Positions 9,621 to 18,387 of a DNA stretch of 24,153 nucleotides are shown piece after piece (the first letter of the stretch is position 1; every line of letters starts with the position of its first letter). A model generated the notes under the pieces. That model saw nothing but the letters and a program-made list of their open reading frames with translations, did not search any database and was not told the DNA's origin. Source of the stretch: Candidatus Peribacteria bacterium (GTDB lineage Bacteria > Patescibacteria > JAEDAM01 > Absconditabacterales > Absconditicoccaceae). The stretch is taken from positions 1 through 24,153 of the forward strand of contig JAITQZ010000052.1 of assembly GCA_031288635.1 (NCBI GenBank). The letters run 5' to 3'. The position numbers and the translations under genes were made by a program.

Positions 9621-10048
9621 AAGAGCCGGAGCCAGAATATCCGATTTTTCCTCCCTGTGGTTGTCCTGATGATTCAGGGACGTCCAATCCGTGTGATGGG
9701 CAATATTTCGCTGCTCCTAAAGCCACTCTTGGCATTGACCCTGATTGCTATATGGCAAATGGGGTTAAGGTACGCGTGGTGGATGAAAGTCTCTATTTCA
9801 TCGACGGGCAAGAATTGCGTTTTTCGAAAGGGAATCGTGGTATCTACGTATTCACTCATTCGAGTGTACGTCATCGGGCGATTTACTTTCAATATGGAGA
9901 TGGGGCACCAGAATTTATGGAGTCAGTGACTCCGAGTGGAAAAAATTATTTTGTGTTGGAAAAAAGGGCTCATCGTGCTGATGAGACTTTGCGTATCCTT
10001 ATTGGGTCGGAAGGGCATTGGATGACGAGCCTTCGATTGAGGTATTAA
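9554..10048 (+). CDS. Small lipoprotein, function unknown
   Basis: 164 residues from ATG 9554 to TAA 10046-10048. The signal MKKLIFLSMLLCMGFSGC has a lipobox (FSGC) with Cys18 as the likely lipidation site, followed by a Pro/Glu-rich linker and a small Cys-containing segment (PPCGCPDD). The mature part contains NGVKVRVVDESLYFIDG and GKNYFVLEKRAHRADETLRI and ends LRLRY, suggesting a beta-rich extracellular domain. No TGA codon is used. It is probably co-transcribed with the gene at 9123, and a terminator follows. No family assignment is possible. Confidence 0.8.
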   Translation: MKKLIFLSMLLCMGFSGCSWHIEEPEPEYPIFPPCGCPDDSGTSNPCDGQYFAAPKATLGIDPDCYMANGVKVRVVDESLYFIDGQELRFSKGNRGIYVFTHSSVRHRAIYFQYGDGAPEFMESVTPSGKNYFVLEKRAHRADETLRILIGSEGHWMTSLRLRY

Positions 10049-10061
10049 CTGTAAAACATTA

Positions 10062-10089
10062 AGCGAGCAGAAACTCTGTCTCGCTTTTT
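10062..10089 (+). terminator. Rho-independent terminator after the lipoprotein gene
   Basis: AGCGAG (10062-10067) pairs with CTCGCT (10080-10085), inner CAG/CTG extends the stem, and a T-run follows. Its core AGCGAG/CTCGCT matches the terminator at 8745-8773. Confidence 0.75.
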
Positions 10090-10162
10090 GGTGTTTGAAA
10101 ATGGTGTTATAGAGATGCTTCATTAAACCGTTTGGATGGTAACTACTACCAAAAAAAATCCA

Positions 10163-10190
10163 TTGAAAAATTGTTAAGGTTTTGTATATT
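10163..10190 (+). promoter_or_regulatory. Predicted ftsX promoter
   Basis: TTGAAA (10163-10168), a 16-base spacer and TATATT (10185-10190), about 30 bases before ATG 10221. Confidence 0.45.
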
Positions 10191-10220
10191 GATAGTGTTT
10201 ATTTCTTATTCCTTCTCTCT

Positions 10221-11168
10221 ATGATGACATCTGCTAGTACTTCCAAGCTTTTTCGAGATGATGTAAAAGCGATTTTTCATTCCTACAGAGGACAGATGAT
10301 TTGGATTGCGATTTTGAGTGGATTTCTGATTTTTTTGCTTAATATTTTGATTGGGGTGTCGTTTTATGGGAATGCTTTTAATGCTTCACTGAGGGACAAG
10401 CTTGGAATGTACTTTTATATCAAAGATGTGCCTGAGCAGGAGACCGTTATTTACAAGCAAGTGATGAATCTCAAGGAAAAGCTACAAGCTGAGGGATTGC
10501 AGGTGGATTTTTCGACCAAGGAAGATGCTCTCGTATTCCTGCAGAAAAGGTTGCCAGATTTGTCCGGAAGTTTTGAAAAATTCTGAATGAAAAACCCGTT
10601 GCCTGCTACGCTGTATGTGACGTTTCACGACCAATCTCAGTATGAGGTGTTGCAAAGGGTAATGAATGAAAATAAAGATATTATTCTCAATGTCCAAGAC
10701 CTCTCTCAGGCGAGCAATTTGAAACAGCAGGAAAATAGAGTGGTGAATATTATCAAGCTTTCCAATTTTGTACAAATTTTGTGTTGGACGTTGGTGGTCG
10801 TGATTGCAGCGGTGATTTTGTCGTTTGCAGTCTTTTTTCTCAGGGGGATTTTTACGACGTTTCATACGGATATTCAAGTAAAGAAGCTGTTGGGTGCGAA
10901 AAAAGAGCAGATTGTTCAGCCGTTTTTGGCAAGTATCTTTTATGCGGTGATAGGTGGTTTTGTGGTGTCTCTGGTGTTGGTGGTGGGGAGTCTGTTGGTA
11001 TTTGACCACTATATAATGCAGGTATTCAGCTTTGCTTTGCTTCCTTTTCTTTTAGGTCAGTGGTCGAGGGTAGTGGCGGTGATTGTGGGAGAATTGGTGG
11101 TGATTATGGTTCCGTTGTGGGGGATTTCGTATCGTTTTATTCTGACGTTGCATAAAAAATTGAAATAA
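10221..11168 (+). CDS. ftsX: Cell division protein FtsX
   Basis: 315 residues from ATG 10221 (ATG 10224 also possible) to TAA 11166-11168; TGA 10584 is read as Gly. FtsX is the membrane subunit that pairs with the ATPase FtsE and controls peptidoglycan hydrolases at the septum. Seen here: a cytosolic N-terminus, TM1 (MIWIAILSGFLIFLLNILIG), an extracellular domain with the family's NPLPAT-like motif just after the TGA, and three C-terminal TM segments including a LLGAKKEQIVQPFL loop typical of the FtsX/MacB fold. Length is normal. No ftsE is adjacent, although ftsE usually lies directly upstream. The stop codon abuts the convergent VanW-like gene with no gap. Confidence 0.9.
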
Positions 11169-12332
11169 TTATCTGGTCTCGTAGTTCTTTCTTAGATACG
11201 TGGATGAAAAGGTTTCAGTCTGAAGAGGTTGGTCAGTATTTTCTGTCTGGATGGTAGAAAATGGGAAGAATGGTGAAATGGTGTTTTCAGTTTCCTCTTT
11301 TGTTCGAATGGTTCTTTCGAGGTCGATTTTGAGTTCGGAGATAGGGTGTTTGGTGATTTCGACTCGTTGTGCTGTGCGGGGACTGATGGCGACCAATTGA
11401 GTGCCACTTCCGAGCCATTTGACTTTGAAATAGATGTCGTAGTCTCCGGTGTTTTTTATCTCAAATTGTTTGCTGAGTTCGTAGATGGCTGCGTCGTCGC
11501 CACCAGCATTTTCTCCGTAATATTGGACGAATCGTTCGTTGTGGGGATGTCTTTTGAGGATTGCGATGTTGGGATGAATGATGGTAGTTCTAAAGACTTG
11601 GGCAGTCATTCCGCAGACTCCTCCGTAAAAGAGGAAATTTTTCTCTCCTCTGCCGGTGCAGTAGCCTTTGACTTTGGCGAGTTCTCTATTTGCGTTAAAG
11701 CTTGTTCCGGGTTTTAGGAGGTAGCCGTCGATACGCTGGAGAGCGAGGGTGTAATTTTGTGTATTACAGCGGGAGAGGAGGGAGAGGTCTTTTTCACTGA
11801 CGTAGAATGCAAGTTGGTTTGCCCGATAGCGAGCGAGTTCGGTTTTGGTAAAGCTGATTTCATTCCCTTGTTTGGCTAATTTTGCGAGGGTTTGTTGGGA
11901 GGTGGTGCTGCTGTCCAAGATGTTTGGGGTGTTTGTTGCGAAGGTAGGGGTGCTGCCATAGTAGCGGTAGCTCATTTCGAAGGGTTGGTAGACTTCACTT
12001 CGTCCAATGATGTCGTTTCGGAGGAGGTCTACGACTTGTTTGGTTTCGAGTTTTGGGAGGTTGCCTTGGAGGACGCAGCTGGCTTCGATTCGGTAGGTAG
12101 CACCTTCTTGGCGAAATCCGCATTGAGAAAAGAGCGAGGAGGCGGTTTTTTGTTCTTTGTCGTTCAATTCTGCTTTTTCTTGTTTTTCTTGTTTGTTGTC
12201 TTGATGGTCTGGTGCATCTTTGGTTTCTGGAGAGGGGGACTTTATGGAAATACTGTTTGCAGAAAGTAAAACTATACTGCCTCAGAGGAGAAAAAAGCTG
12301 ATGGTGATAAGGAGAGATTTCCGTGATTTCAT
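11169..12332 (-). CDS. VanW-like secreted or membrane-anchored protein
   Basis: 387 residues from ATG 12330-12332 to TAA 11169-11171. The true start becomes visible only with TGA 12282=Gly, which restores an N-terminal signal/anchor (KSLLITISFFLLGGSIVLL) followed by a Lys/Gln/Glu/Pro-rich linker. The VanW-like domain (about residues 190-330) shows LKPGTSFN, GGVCGMTAQVF and the H/YYGENAGGDDA segment, then a strand-rich DIYFKVKW region. VanW-like proteins are envelope proteins of poorly known function; the name derives from vancomycin-resistance clusters, but resistance cannot be inferred. The C-terminus is a polar tail. It converges with ftsX. Confidence 0.87.
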
Positions 12333-12338
12333 AGTGGT

Positions 12339-12366
12339 AGGATAAGGGTTTTCCCAGAAAAATCAA
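12339..12366 (-). promoter_or_regulatory. Predicted promoter of the VanW-like gene, possibly leaderless
   Basis: Minus-strand TTGATT (12361-12366), a 16-base spacer and TATCCT (12339-12344). The -10 box ends only six bases before the ATG, so RNA would start at or very near the start codon. Confidence 0.4.
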
Positions 12367-12396
12367 GAGTAGAGAGGGTGAATATGCTATTTTCTC

Positions 12397-12424
12397 TTGA
12401 CTTTAAATAGCAGATTTATATATT
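12397..12424 (+). promoter_or_regulatory. Predicted distal promoter
   Basis: TTGACT (12397-12402), a 16-base spacer and TATATT (12419-12424). It would give a leader of about 410 bases to efp, or transcribe an RNA in the gene-free region. Confidence 0.45.
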
Positions 12425-12667
12425 TAGGATGATATGTGAGGGGGTTTTTTGAAATTTTTTGCCCTTCATATATGTATTTCGCTCCTCTTTTTGCCCAAAG
12501 TAATGACCTACGGGAAGTTATGGTTGCCACTTTATTAAGTGGTAATGTAAGTCATCGTGTACGGCGATGTGAAGCAATGGAAAGAGGAGCTTTTTTTGTT
12601 CAGCATTTTATGTCCCCTTTTCTAGAAGGGGGAAGAGGGGTAAAACTTTTAATTATATCACGCATTC

Positions 12668-12691
12668 GGACACCGCAGTATTGCGGTGTCC
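12668..12691. repeat. Perfect 10-bp GC-rich inverted repeat
   Basis: GGACACCGCA, loop GTAT, TGCGGTGTCC. No T-run follows, so it is not a typical terminator. The core and the CCCTAC that follows recur at 5635-5659 inside a coding region, suggesting a dispersed palindromic element. Confidence 0.7.
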
Positions 12692-12750
12692 CTACTGTGA
12701 ATTGTGTGTTTTACATATGTCAGTCCTGTATCATCTCGTATACGTAGGGC

Positions 12751-12778
12751 TTGCTATTTGGCAGGAAATCTGTATATA
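12751..12778 (+). promoter_or_regulatory. Predicted proximal efp promoter
   Basis: TTGCTA (12751-12756), a 16-base spacer and TATATA (12773-12778), about 60 bases before the efp ATG. Confidence 0.45.
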
Positions 12779-12843
12779 GGAGCCAGCCTACGCAGTTTTG
12801 CGGGGTTTGTTTTGTCTGATTTTTATTCTTTTTGAACTACACA

Positions 12844-13398
12844 ATGGTAAAAATTACTACGCAAGAAGTTAAAAAAGGCTCAATTCTCCTTATCGAAGGA
12901 AAACTTTTTAAGGTGATGGATACGGCACATACGCATATGGGACGTGGTGGAGCTACGGATACGTTCAAAGTGAAAGATATTGTCAGCGGAAAATCCAATG
13001 TTTTCACGTATAATGCAGGAGCAATGCTTGAACAAGCGGAAGTTTCTACCAATAATGCTGTATATCTCTATAATGCGGGAAGTACGTATTCCTTTATGGA
13101 GAATGATAGCGGAGAGATTTATGAACTCGAAAAAGAGACCATTGAAGATACCGTAGGGTATTTGAAAGAAAATTTAGATGTCTATTTGCAGATGTACCAA
13201 GGAAACGTGATTAACGTGATTTTGCCTTCTACGATTACCTACAAGATTACTTCAACCGTTCCAGGAGTGAAAGGAGATAGAGCTCAGGCGGGGACAAAGC
13301 CAGCAACTATTGAAACGGGACTGGAGGTGCAGGTGCCACTCTACAAACAAGCAGGAGATGAAGTGGTAGTGAATACGTTAACGGGGACGGTGAATTAG
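12844..13398 (+). CDS. efp: Translation elongation factor P
   Basis: 184 residues from ATG 12844 to TAG 13396-13398; no TGA. EF-P binds the ribosome and relieves stalling at polyproline stretches. The full three-domain length is present: N-terminal KOW-like domain (KKGSILLIEGKLFKVMD), then OB domains with GAMLEQAEV, PSTITYKITSTVPGVKGD and TKPATIETGLEVQVPL, and a normal C-terminus (GDEVVVNTLTGTVN). The loop HTHMGRGGAT places Arg34 where E. coli has the beta-lysylated Lys34. Whether it is modified cannot be told here, and no modification enzyme is nearby. The start is chosen over TTG 12832 because MVKITTQEVKKG fits the family N-terminus. A Nudix gene follows 23 bases later. Confidence 0.95.
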   Translation: MVKITTQEVKKGSILLIEGKLFKVMDTAHTHMGRGGATDTFKVKDIVSGKSNVFTYNAGAMLEQAEVSTNNAVYLYNAGSTYSFMENDSGEIYELEKETIEDTVGYLKENLDVYLQMYQGNVINVILPSTITYKITSTVPGVKGDRAQAGTKPATIETGLEVQVPLYKQAGDEVVVNTLTGTVN

Positions 13399-13421
13399 TT
13401 GTTTCACCTTGGTCTGCTCTT

Positions 13422-13745
13422 ATGGAACAAAAAACGTTTTGAATTGCCCTCAAGGCTCTTATTCAGAATGCTGATGGAAACTTCCTTATTCTCTTCAAGA
13501 GTGATAGTGAAGAGGTGAACCCTCACGATTTTGATATCCCTGATGGGAGAGTAGAGCGAGGGGAAAAGCTGGAAGAGGCGATAGGTAGGGAAGTGAGAGA
13601 AGAATGCTGATTGGAAATTGAGCTACAGAGGGTTTCTCGTGTCTGGGGATTTACTCAGGGAGGGTTGCATTTTTGGAAGAGCAAGGAGGAGATTTTGTGT
13701 GGGGAGTTACCGAGGTGGTTGCAAGAGAAAGTGGGAGTGATGTAG
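13422..13745 (+). CDS. Nudix hydrolase, possibly C-terminally truncated
   Basis: 107 residues from ATG 13422 to TAG 13743-13745, with TGA=Gly at 13440 and 13608. Nudix enzymes hydrolyse nucleoside diphosphates linked to another moiety. The complete box G-x5-E-x7-REV-x-EE-x-G-L is present (about residues 42-64), and its conserved final Gly is the TGA at 13608. The reading is continuous and the domain starts well (FGIALKALIQNADGNFLIL). The usual length is 130-150 residues, so this one is short. After the TAG the same frame still looks protein-like for about 20 codons (EKLRLYQERGEQWETLI), so the TAG may be a recent nonsense change. Substrate unknown. It lies just after efp and converges with the VirB6-like gene. 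Confidence 0.85.
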
Positions 13746-13796
13746 AGCAGTGAAAAATTACGCTTGTATCAGGAGAGAGGAGAGCAGTGGGAGACG

Positions 13797-15716
13797 TTAA
13801 TTAAATGACTTTTTTTCGAAAATGTCTGGAGGTGTGTTAGTAGTATCACTAAATAGTTCTCGATATCGATTTTTTGCCTGAGGATTTTTTTCAAAGAAGG
13901 TCTTTATATCTTCATCTTTGCCCTTTTGGTTTATCCGAGCATTAAAAAGTTTACCTACTGGAGAAGGACTATTTTTGTAATGATTTTGTGCATATGAATT
14001 GTTTAACCATTGTTTAAATATTCCTGTTCGGGTACTATCTCCTAAACCAACATCTTTTTTCCCTTTATCCAATTTTTTCGTTTCTGTAATAAATTCGTTG
14101 TATTGAGTAGAAGAAATTGCAACGTTTGTTAACTCTCCTGCTGCTTGGCTTGTAAGAGAAGTAGTATCTCCAAAAAACTTGTTTAATCTTTCTTCACTTC
14201 CTTTACTAAATTCTCTGACTGCATTATCTGTGTTTCTTTCTATCTTATCAAAGATTCCATTTTCTCCTTTCGGGTCATAGATGTTACTCATAGAAAGCGT
14301 TCCTCACGGTACAGGGATAATAGGGAGTTTGCTAGTGAAATCTTGAATAATTCCTGTACTTTTTTCAGCAAATTTATCGATGATTCAGATTCCGGTTTTT
14401 TGAGCGATGGCAATCTTGATAATAAACCACATCAAGACCAGAGTGATAATAGAAAGTAAGAGTTCTTGTAGCGTTTTATTTACTCCACGGATGGCAACAT
14501 TTACCATATTGGTATCTAAGGTGGTAGTATAGGTTTTGCCTCCCTCTCCCTGAGCATTGTTAGTAAGTTCTTCCTTACTAGTAACGGTTACGCCATTGGA
14601 TTCTAAAGAATCTGAATGTTGGTCTATCAGAGGTCTCATCAATCCTGAAAAAATCAGAGCCAATGAAAGTGCGAGGCAGATAATTACAGGTTTGAATGCG
14701 AGATTGAGAAATCCTTGCACACTAAATCCTTTCTGTTTGAGAGCGTCTGTTATTCCATCTATTTCTTTGAGTTTCTGTTTTCCTACTGCAGAGATACAGT
14801 AGAGTAAAATAATGATGGGAGAAAGAATGATAAAAAGCCGTAGGTAGACGATTCTCATAAATGCTATCACACACAGAAGAATCATTGCCAAGGAATACAA
14901 GATAATTTCGATTCCACTAAACAGAATTTTTATGAGGGAGCTAAGGGGCTGTGTCATATCCATATTGGGGAGTTGGCTTTCATTGAGCATATTGATACCG
15001 AGGTACACCAGAGGTCCAGCGAATGAATTTGCATTGGGAGTGAGGAGGTCAATGACACCGCTGATACTGAGGGTGGAATTTATCGGTTGAGTACTATATT
15101 CGACTTTTTTGGCAGAGGTTTCAGTTAGGTCGATGGTTCTTGTGATTTGTCTGTTGATTTCCCCATTTTCGGCTTCTATTTGCTTCGTAATGTGGGTTAT
15201 TGCTTTGGTTAAATCTGTATTGAGGGTAATAACGTGAGATGGTATTGTCCCTACGGCAGCAGTGGCGATTGTAGAGACATCAAGTATTGCTGCTGTTAAA
15301 AATCGGCTGATTTGTATGCAGACCCCTGCTACTAATATTTTGATGACAATATTTTTTATAAAACTGGTAGCTTCATCTTTGTATATCATCACTCTAAAGA
15401 TATAAAAGACGAAAATAAATCAGAGTGTAAAGTTAGCGATATTTTTCATCATATTTCGACACAATCGGAGATAACTATCCAATCAAAAAGCTGAGCCGTA
15501 AACTCGGGTATTTGTGAGAAACTCTCCCGCAAAATTAGCAAAGATAATCCAACTTCGAGACAAAACACTTATCCAAAAATTCAGAGATAAAGCGGTGATT
15601 TGGATACTTTCTTCTGTAGCGGTAAGTGCTGTCGTTTGGGCAAAGCTATATCCAAAACATACTATGGCTATCATAGCTATGGTCAGTAGCAGATGAAGAG
15701 TACGTTTTGAGAACAT
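13797..15716 (-). CDS. VirB6/TrbL-like multi-pass membrane protein (paralog 1)
   Basis: 639 residues from ATG 15714-15716 to TAA 13797-13799. TGA=Gly at 15483, 15420, 14385 and 14304 joins three pieces. It begins with a signal peptide (LLLTIAMIAIVCFGYSFAQ), followed by several long hydrophobic segments (NIVIKILVAGVCIQISRFLTAA; IILYSLAMILLCVIAFMRIVYLRLFIILSPIIILLY; VIICLALSLALIFSGLM; LLLSIITLVLMWFIIKIAI) and a polar 160-residue cytosolic-type tail. This layout matches VirB6/TrbL channel components of type IV secretion systems found in CPR bacteria; assignment is from architecture. It is 28 bases downstream of its paralog and probably in one operon. Confidence 0.75.
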
Positions 15717-15744
15717 TGGAGTAAAGAGAGGAGAGTAAATAGTA

Positions 15745-18267
15745 TTAAGAGGTAGGAGCAGGAGTAGTAGGAGTAGGCGTAGTAGGAGTAGGAGCAGTAG
15801 GAGTAGGAGTAGTAGTAGTAGGAGGAGTAGTAACGTTTTCCTTTTCTAGTTTTCCTTGGTCGTTGAGCTTAAAGGTTGTTTTGGTACCGTTTTGTGTATC
15901 GGTAAAGGTTCGTTTATTCCCTACTAAATCTTTTCGTATTGCTTCTTTTCCGTTTCCTGTGCTAGAAGTATCAACTTTGATGAGTGATTCTACTACACTT
16001 TTATCAGTTGCTTTCTTTATCGTGTTGATGAAAACTGTCTTATAGTTGTTTCTCTTCTTGTTATCGTTTTCTGTCTTATATGCGTTTTCTAATTTTGCTA
16101 TTACTTCTTTATATACTGCACTATCAGCTAAGTCGCTGATAGAGAGGTCCATCTTCTTATCACCATTTCCGACTTCTGAGACTTCTCCTTTATTATTGAT
16201 GTTGTATTTTACGGCAAAAGTTTCTCCTTGTTCTCCTATTCCACGTAAAATAGTGTCTGTATCTAATTTTGAAATAACGCTTGTTTGATATTTTGTCTTT
16301 TCTTGAGCATACATACTGTTTAGTTCATCTTTGTACAATCATCCAAATATCGTATTCTCTACATTTTTGAGATGCTGCTTATTCATCTCTTTTGAGACTT
16401 GGCTTTCCATTTTTCCTAGTAGTGTATTTGGTCCGTCTCCTATCACTTGATTATATCAAAGAGCTCCTCACGGAAAAGGGACAATGGGGATACTTCCCAT
16501 AAAGTTTTCTGCAGTACTTTTCAGCTTTTTCCCAATGCTTGCTCAAATCTTGTTTTGTTCAATTGCCCAGAAAAGGAGAAATCGTACTAATCCTAGACCA
16601 ATGACTCTAATAATGAGCTGAGAGATATTTGCACCTGCTCCTTTGATGTTGATTTCGAAAAGTCCGAGGATACTCATTGTATCATTGGGAGGTGTGACAG
16701 AAGGAAGGCTCTTGAGAATCATTATAAACATCGTGGAGAGACTAAGAGCAAAACTGATTAATACTGGTGCCAAAAGAAGTTTTCGGATATTGTCTAAGGC
16801 AAATACACTGTCTTTTCCTATCAGATTGCTGCCAATTTCTTTTTCAAATATTTTTAGGAGGATAATAATAGGAGCAATTGCTATTACAACCCAAAGAATA
16901 AAAATTCTGGCCAATAATACTACTACCAATGCAATGAGAGGGACTGCTAAGACTAAGGTGTATATTGTATTGACGGTAGTATTGATGACGGTTTCATAAG
17001 TACCTATGTTGGTTCTGTCGGTCAGTCCTACTTCATTGGCAGATAAGAGCGTACTGTAGAGGATGGAAAAGACCCCTACATATGAAGACGATTTGTTGAG
17101 CAGTTGGGAGATGGTGGTTAATGTAGCTCAGTTTGTTCCAGATAAGAATTCCATATTACTATCTAATCCAACGAAACCAGATTGTGGTTTAATCAATCAG
17201 GCAAGTTTTCATTCCGTATTTGATGGCTCGGTAAAGACTCTAGAACGTTGAGGACCACTAATCTGGAGGATATAACCATTTCTTATTTCGTTTTCTATTC
17301 GGGTTTTGTCCTTTCGGTTGTTTGTGGTTACAAGTGTTTTGATATTATTTTCATAATTGCTTTGTTGAGTTTCTGGTTGGTCTTTCTCTTCTACTTTGTT
17401 TGGTGCGGTTTTGAAATCTTGTTCTCTGGCAAAGATATAAATGTTTCCATTGTAATGGCAAACTTCTTCCATCGTTTTCATCAGGTCTTTTCCAGTACTT
17501 GGTCAGTAGATATATGACCTTCAAATAATTAGTGTTTCACTTCCCGAGGTAGTAGTATCTGTAAATGGTCGGAGATGACACGGAGAAATGAGTTGGTTAT
17601 CTTCTGTTACCATAAAAAGATGTAAATTACTCAGACTTTTTAGATCGATATTGAGCTTACTAATATCTTCTGAAATTCTTACGCCGAGGAGAGGTCTGTC
17701 AAGCTCTTTTTCCGTTCCTTCGTTTCCCAAGATACTGATAGGCATTCCTCCTATTCCATAGGTTGCAACTGTCGAAATATCGATGGCTACTGCGGTGAGA
17801 AATCGGCTGGCTTGTATCAGGACTCCTGCGATGAGTGTATGAGTGATGAGGTTTTTTAGTTCTTTTGTTGTATCTCCTTTGAACATATTCTTAAACAAAC
17901 AGTAGAGAAAGAGAAATCAGAGTGCAAAATTGGCGATATTTCTCGTAAGGCTTCGTATGTTCCGTAATGCTGAGTCAAATCAAAACATTTCGCCATAGAC
18001 CATTCCGTTATCCATTGCCCATCCCGCAACTACTAGCAGTGGTCGTATAATAATGTAGAGAATTTTATTAAAGGTGGCAGCGTATACTGCCCGTTCTCTC
18101 ATACTTGCATCAAGTCTTTGTTCTGTGGATTGTGTTGGTCACACAGCAGCCCACGTTGTTTGTGTTGCTCCTCCCCCTAGATTTCCAAATAAAAAGACAT
18201 TTCCAAAGAGGAGTATCAGCAATGTATAGGCAGCTTTTTTTCGATATTTTTTTAAGATAAGCAGCAT
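15745..18267 (-). CDS. VirB6/TrbL-like multi-pass membrane protein (paralog 2) with Thr/Pro tail
   Basis: 840 residues from ATG 18265-18267 to TAA 15745-15747, with at least 12 TGA=Gly codons (18139, 17980, 17917, 17521, 17503, 17209, 17197, 17128, 16543, 16468, 16456, 16339). A signal peptide (YTLLILLFGNVFLFGNLGGG) is followed by the same block order as the downstream paralog: G-x-DS-x-LR, NIANFxL-G-F, then a TM with VLIQASRFLTA. A long loop with Cys follows, then TM segments (TIYTLVLAVPLIALVVVLLA; ILWVVIAIAPIIILL; LLLAPVLISFALSLSTMFIMIL). IPIVPFPGGALG recalls IPVPGGTLS in the paralog. The C-terminus is a soluble Lys/Asp-rich domain ending in PPTTTTPTPT repeats. It is probably a secretion-channel subunit; the extra loop and tail are unusual. 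Confidence 0.75.
15748..15832 (-). repeat. Thr/Pro-coding short repeats
   Basis: A degenerate repeat (units like AGTAGGAGTAGG on the plus strand) encodes the Pro-Thr tail of paralog 2. Slippage at this tract could change the length of the tail. Confidence 0.75.
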
Positions 18268-18295
18268 TGGTATACAGGAAAATAAATGCTCCTTT

Positions 18296-18323
18296 AGTAT
18301 ATCCCGTTTTTTTTAGAAAGCAA
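18296..18323 (-). promoter_or_regulatory. Predicted promoter of the VirB6-like pair
   Basis: Minus-strand TTGCTT (18318-18323), a 16-base spacer and TATACT (18296-18301), about 29 bases before ATG 18267. An AGGAG lies between, rather far from the start codon. Confidence 0.5.
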
Positions 18324-18350
18324 AAATCAGAGAATTTTCTCCGATTTTTT
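18322..18350. terminator. Likely terminator after the BRO/DinD-like gene
   Basis: ATCAGAGAA (18326-18334) pairs with TTCTCCGAT (18337-18345) with one G-U. T-tracts flank it on both strands, so it can end minus-strand transcripts coming from 18388. Confidence 0.6.
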
Positions 18351-18387
18351 ACCCCCATTTTTGTAGATTTGGTATAGGAATGGTATT

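Larger units (their letters stand above)
12333..12843 (+). other. Gene-free region upstream of efp with several hairpins
   Basis: About 510 bases with no supported gene. It holds two plus-strand promoter-like sites (12397-12424 and 12751-12778) and a series of inverted repeats: TTGCCACTT/AAGTGGTAA (12524-12545), CATCG/CGATG (12553-12569), CCCCTT/AAGGGG (12614-12631) and a perfect GGACACCGCA/TGCGGTGTCC (12668-12691). A 103-codon open frame at 12436-12747 has no protein-like features. It may encode a small RNA or contain decayed sequence. Confidence 0.4.

Noticed and set aside
12436..12747. 103-codon plus-strand open frame before efp
   Set aside because: No domain, signal or repeat pattern; it runs across several hairpins and has an unnatural composition, so it is treated as chance.
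15748..15832. CRISPR-like array
   Set aside because: The short GTAGGA units are in frame and encode a Thr/Pro tail; there are no spacers.
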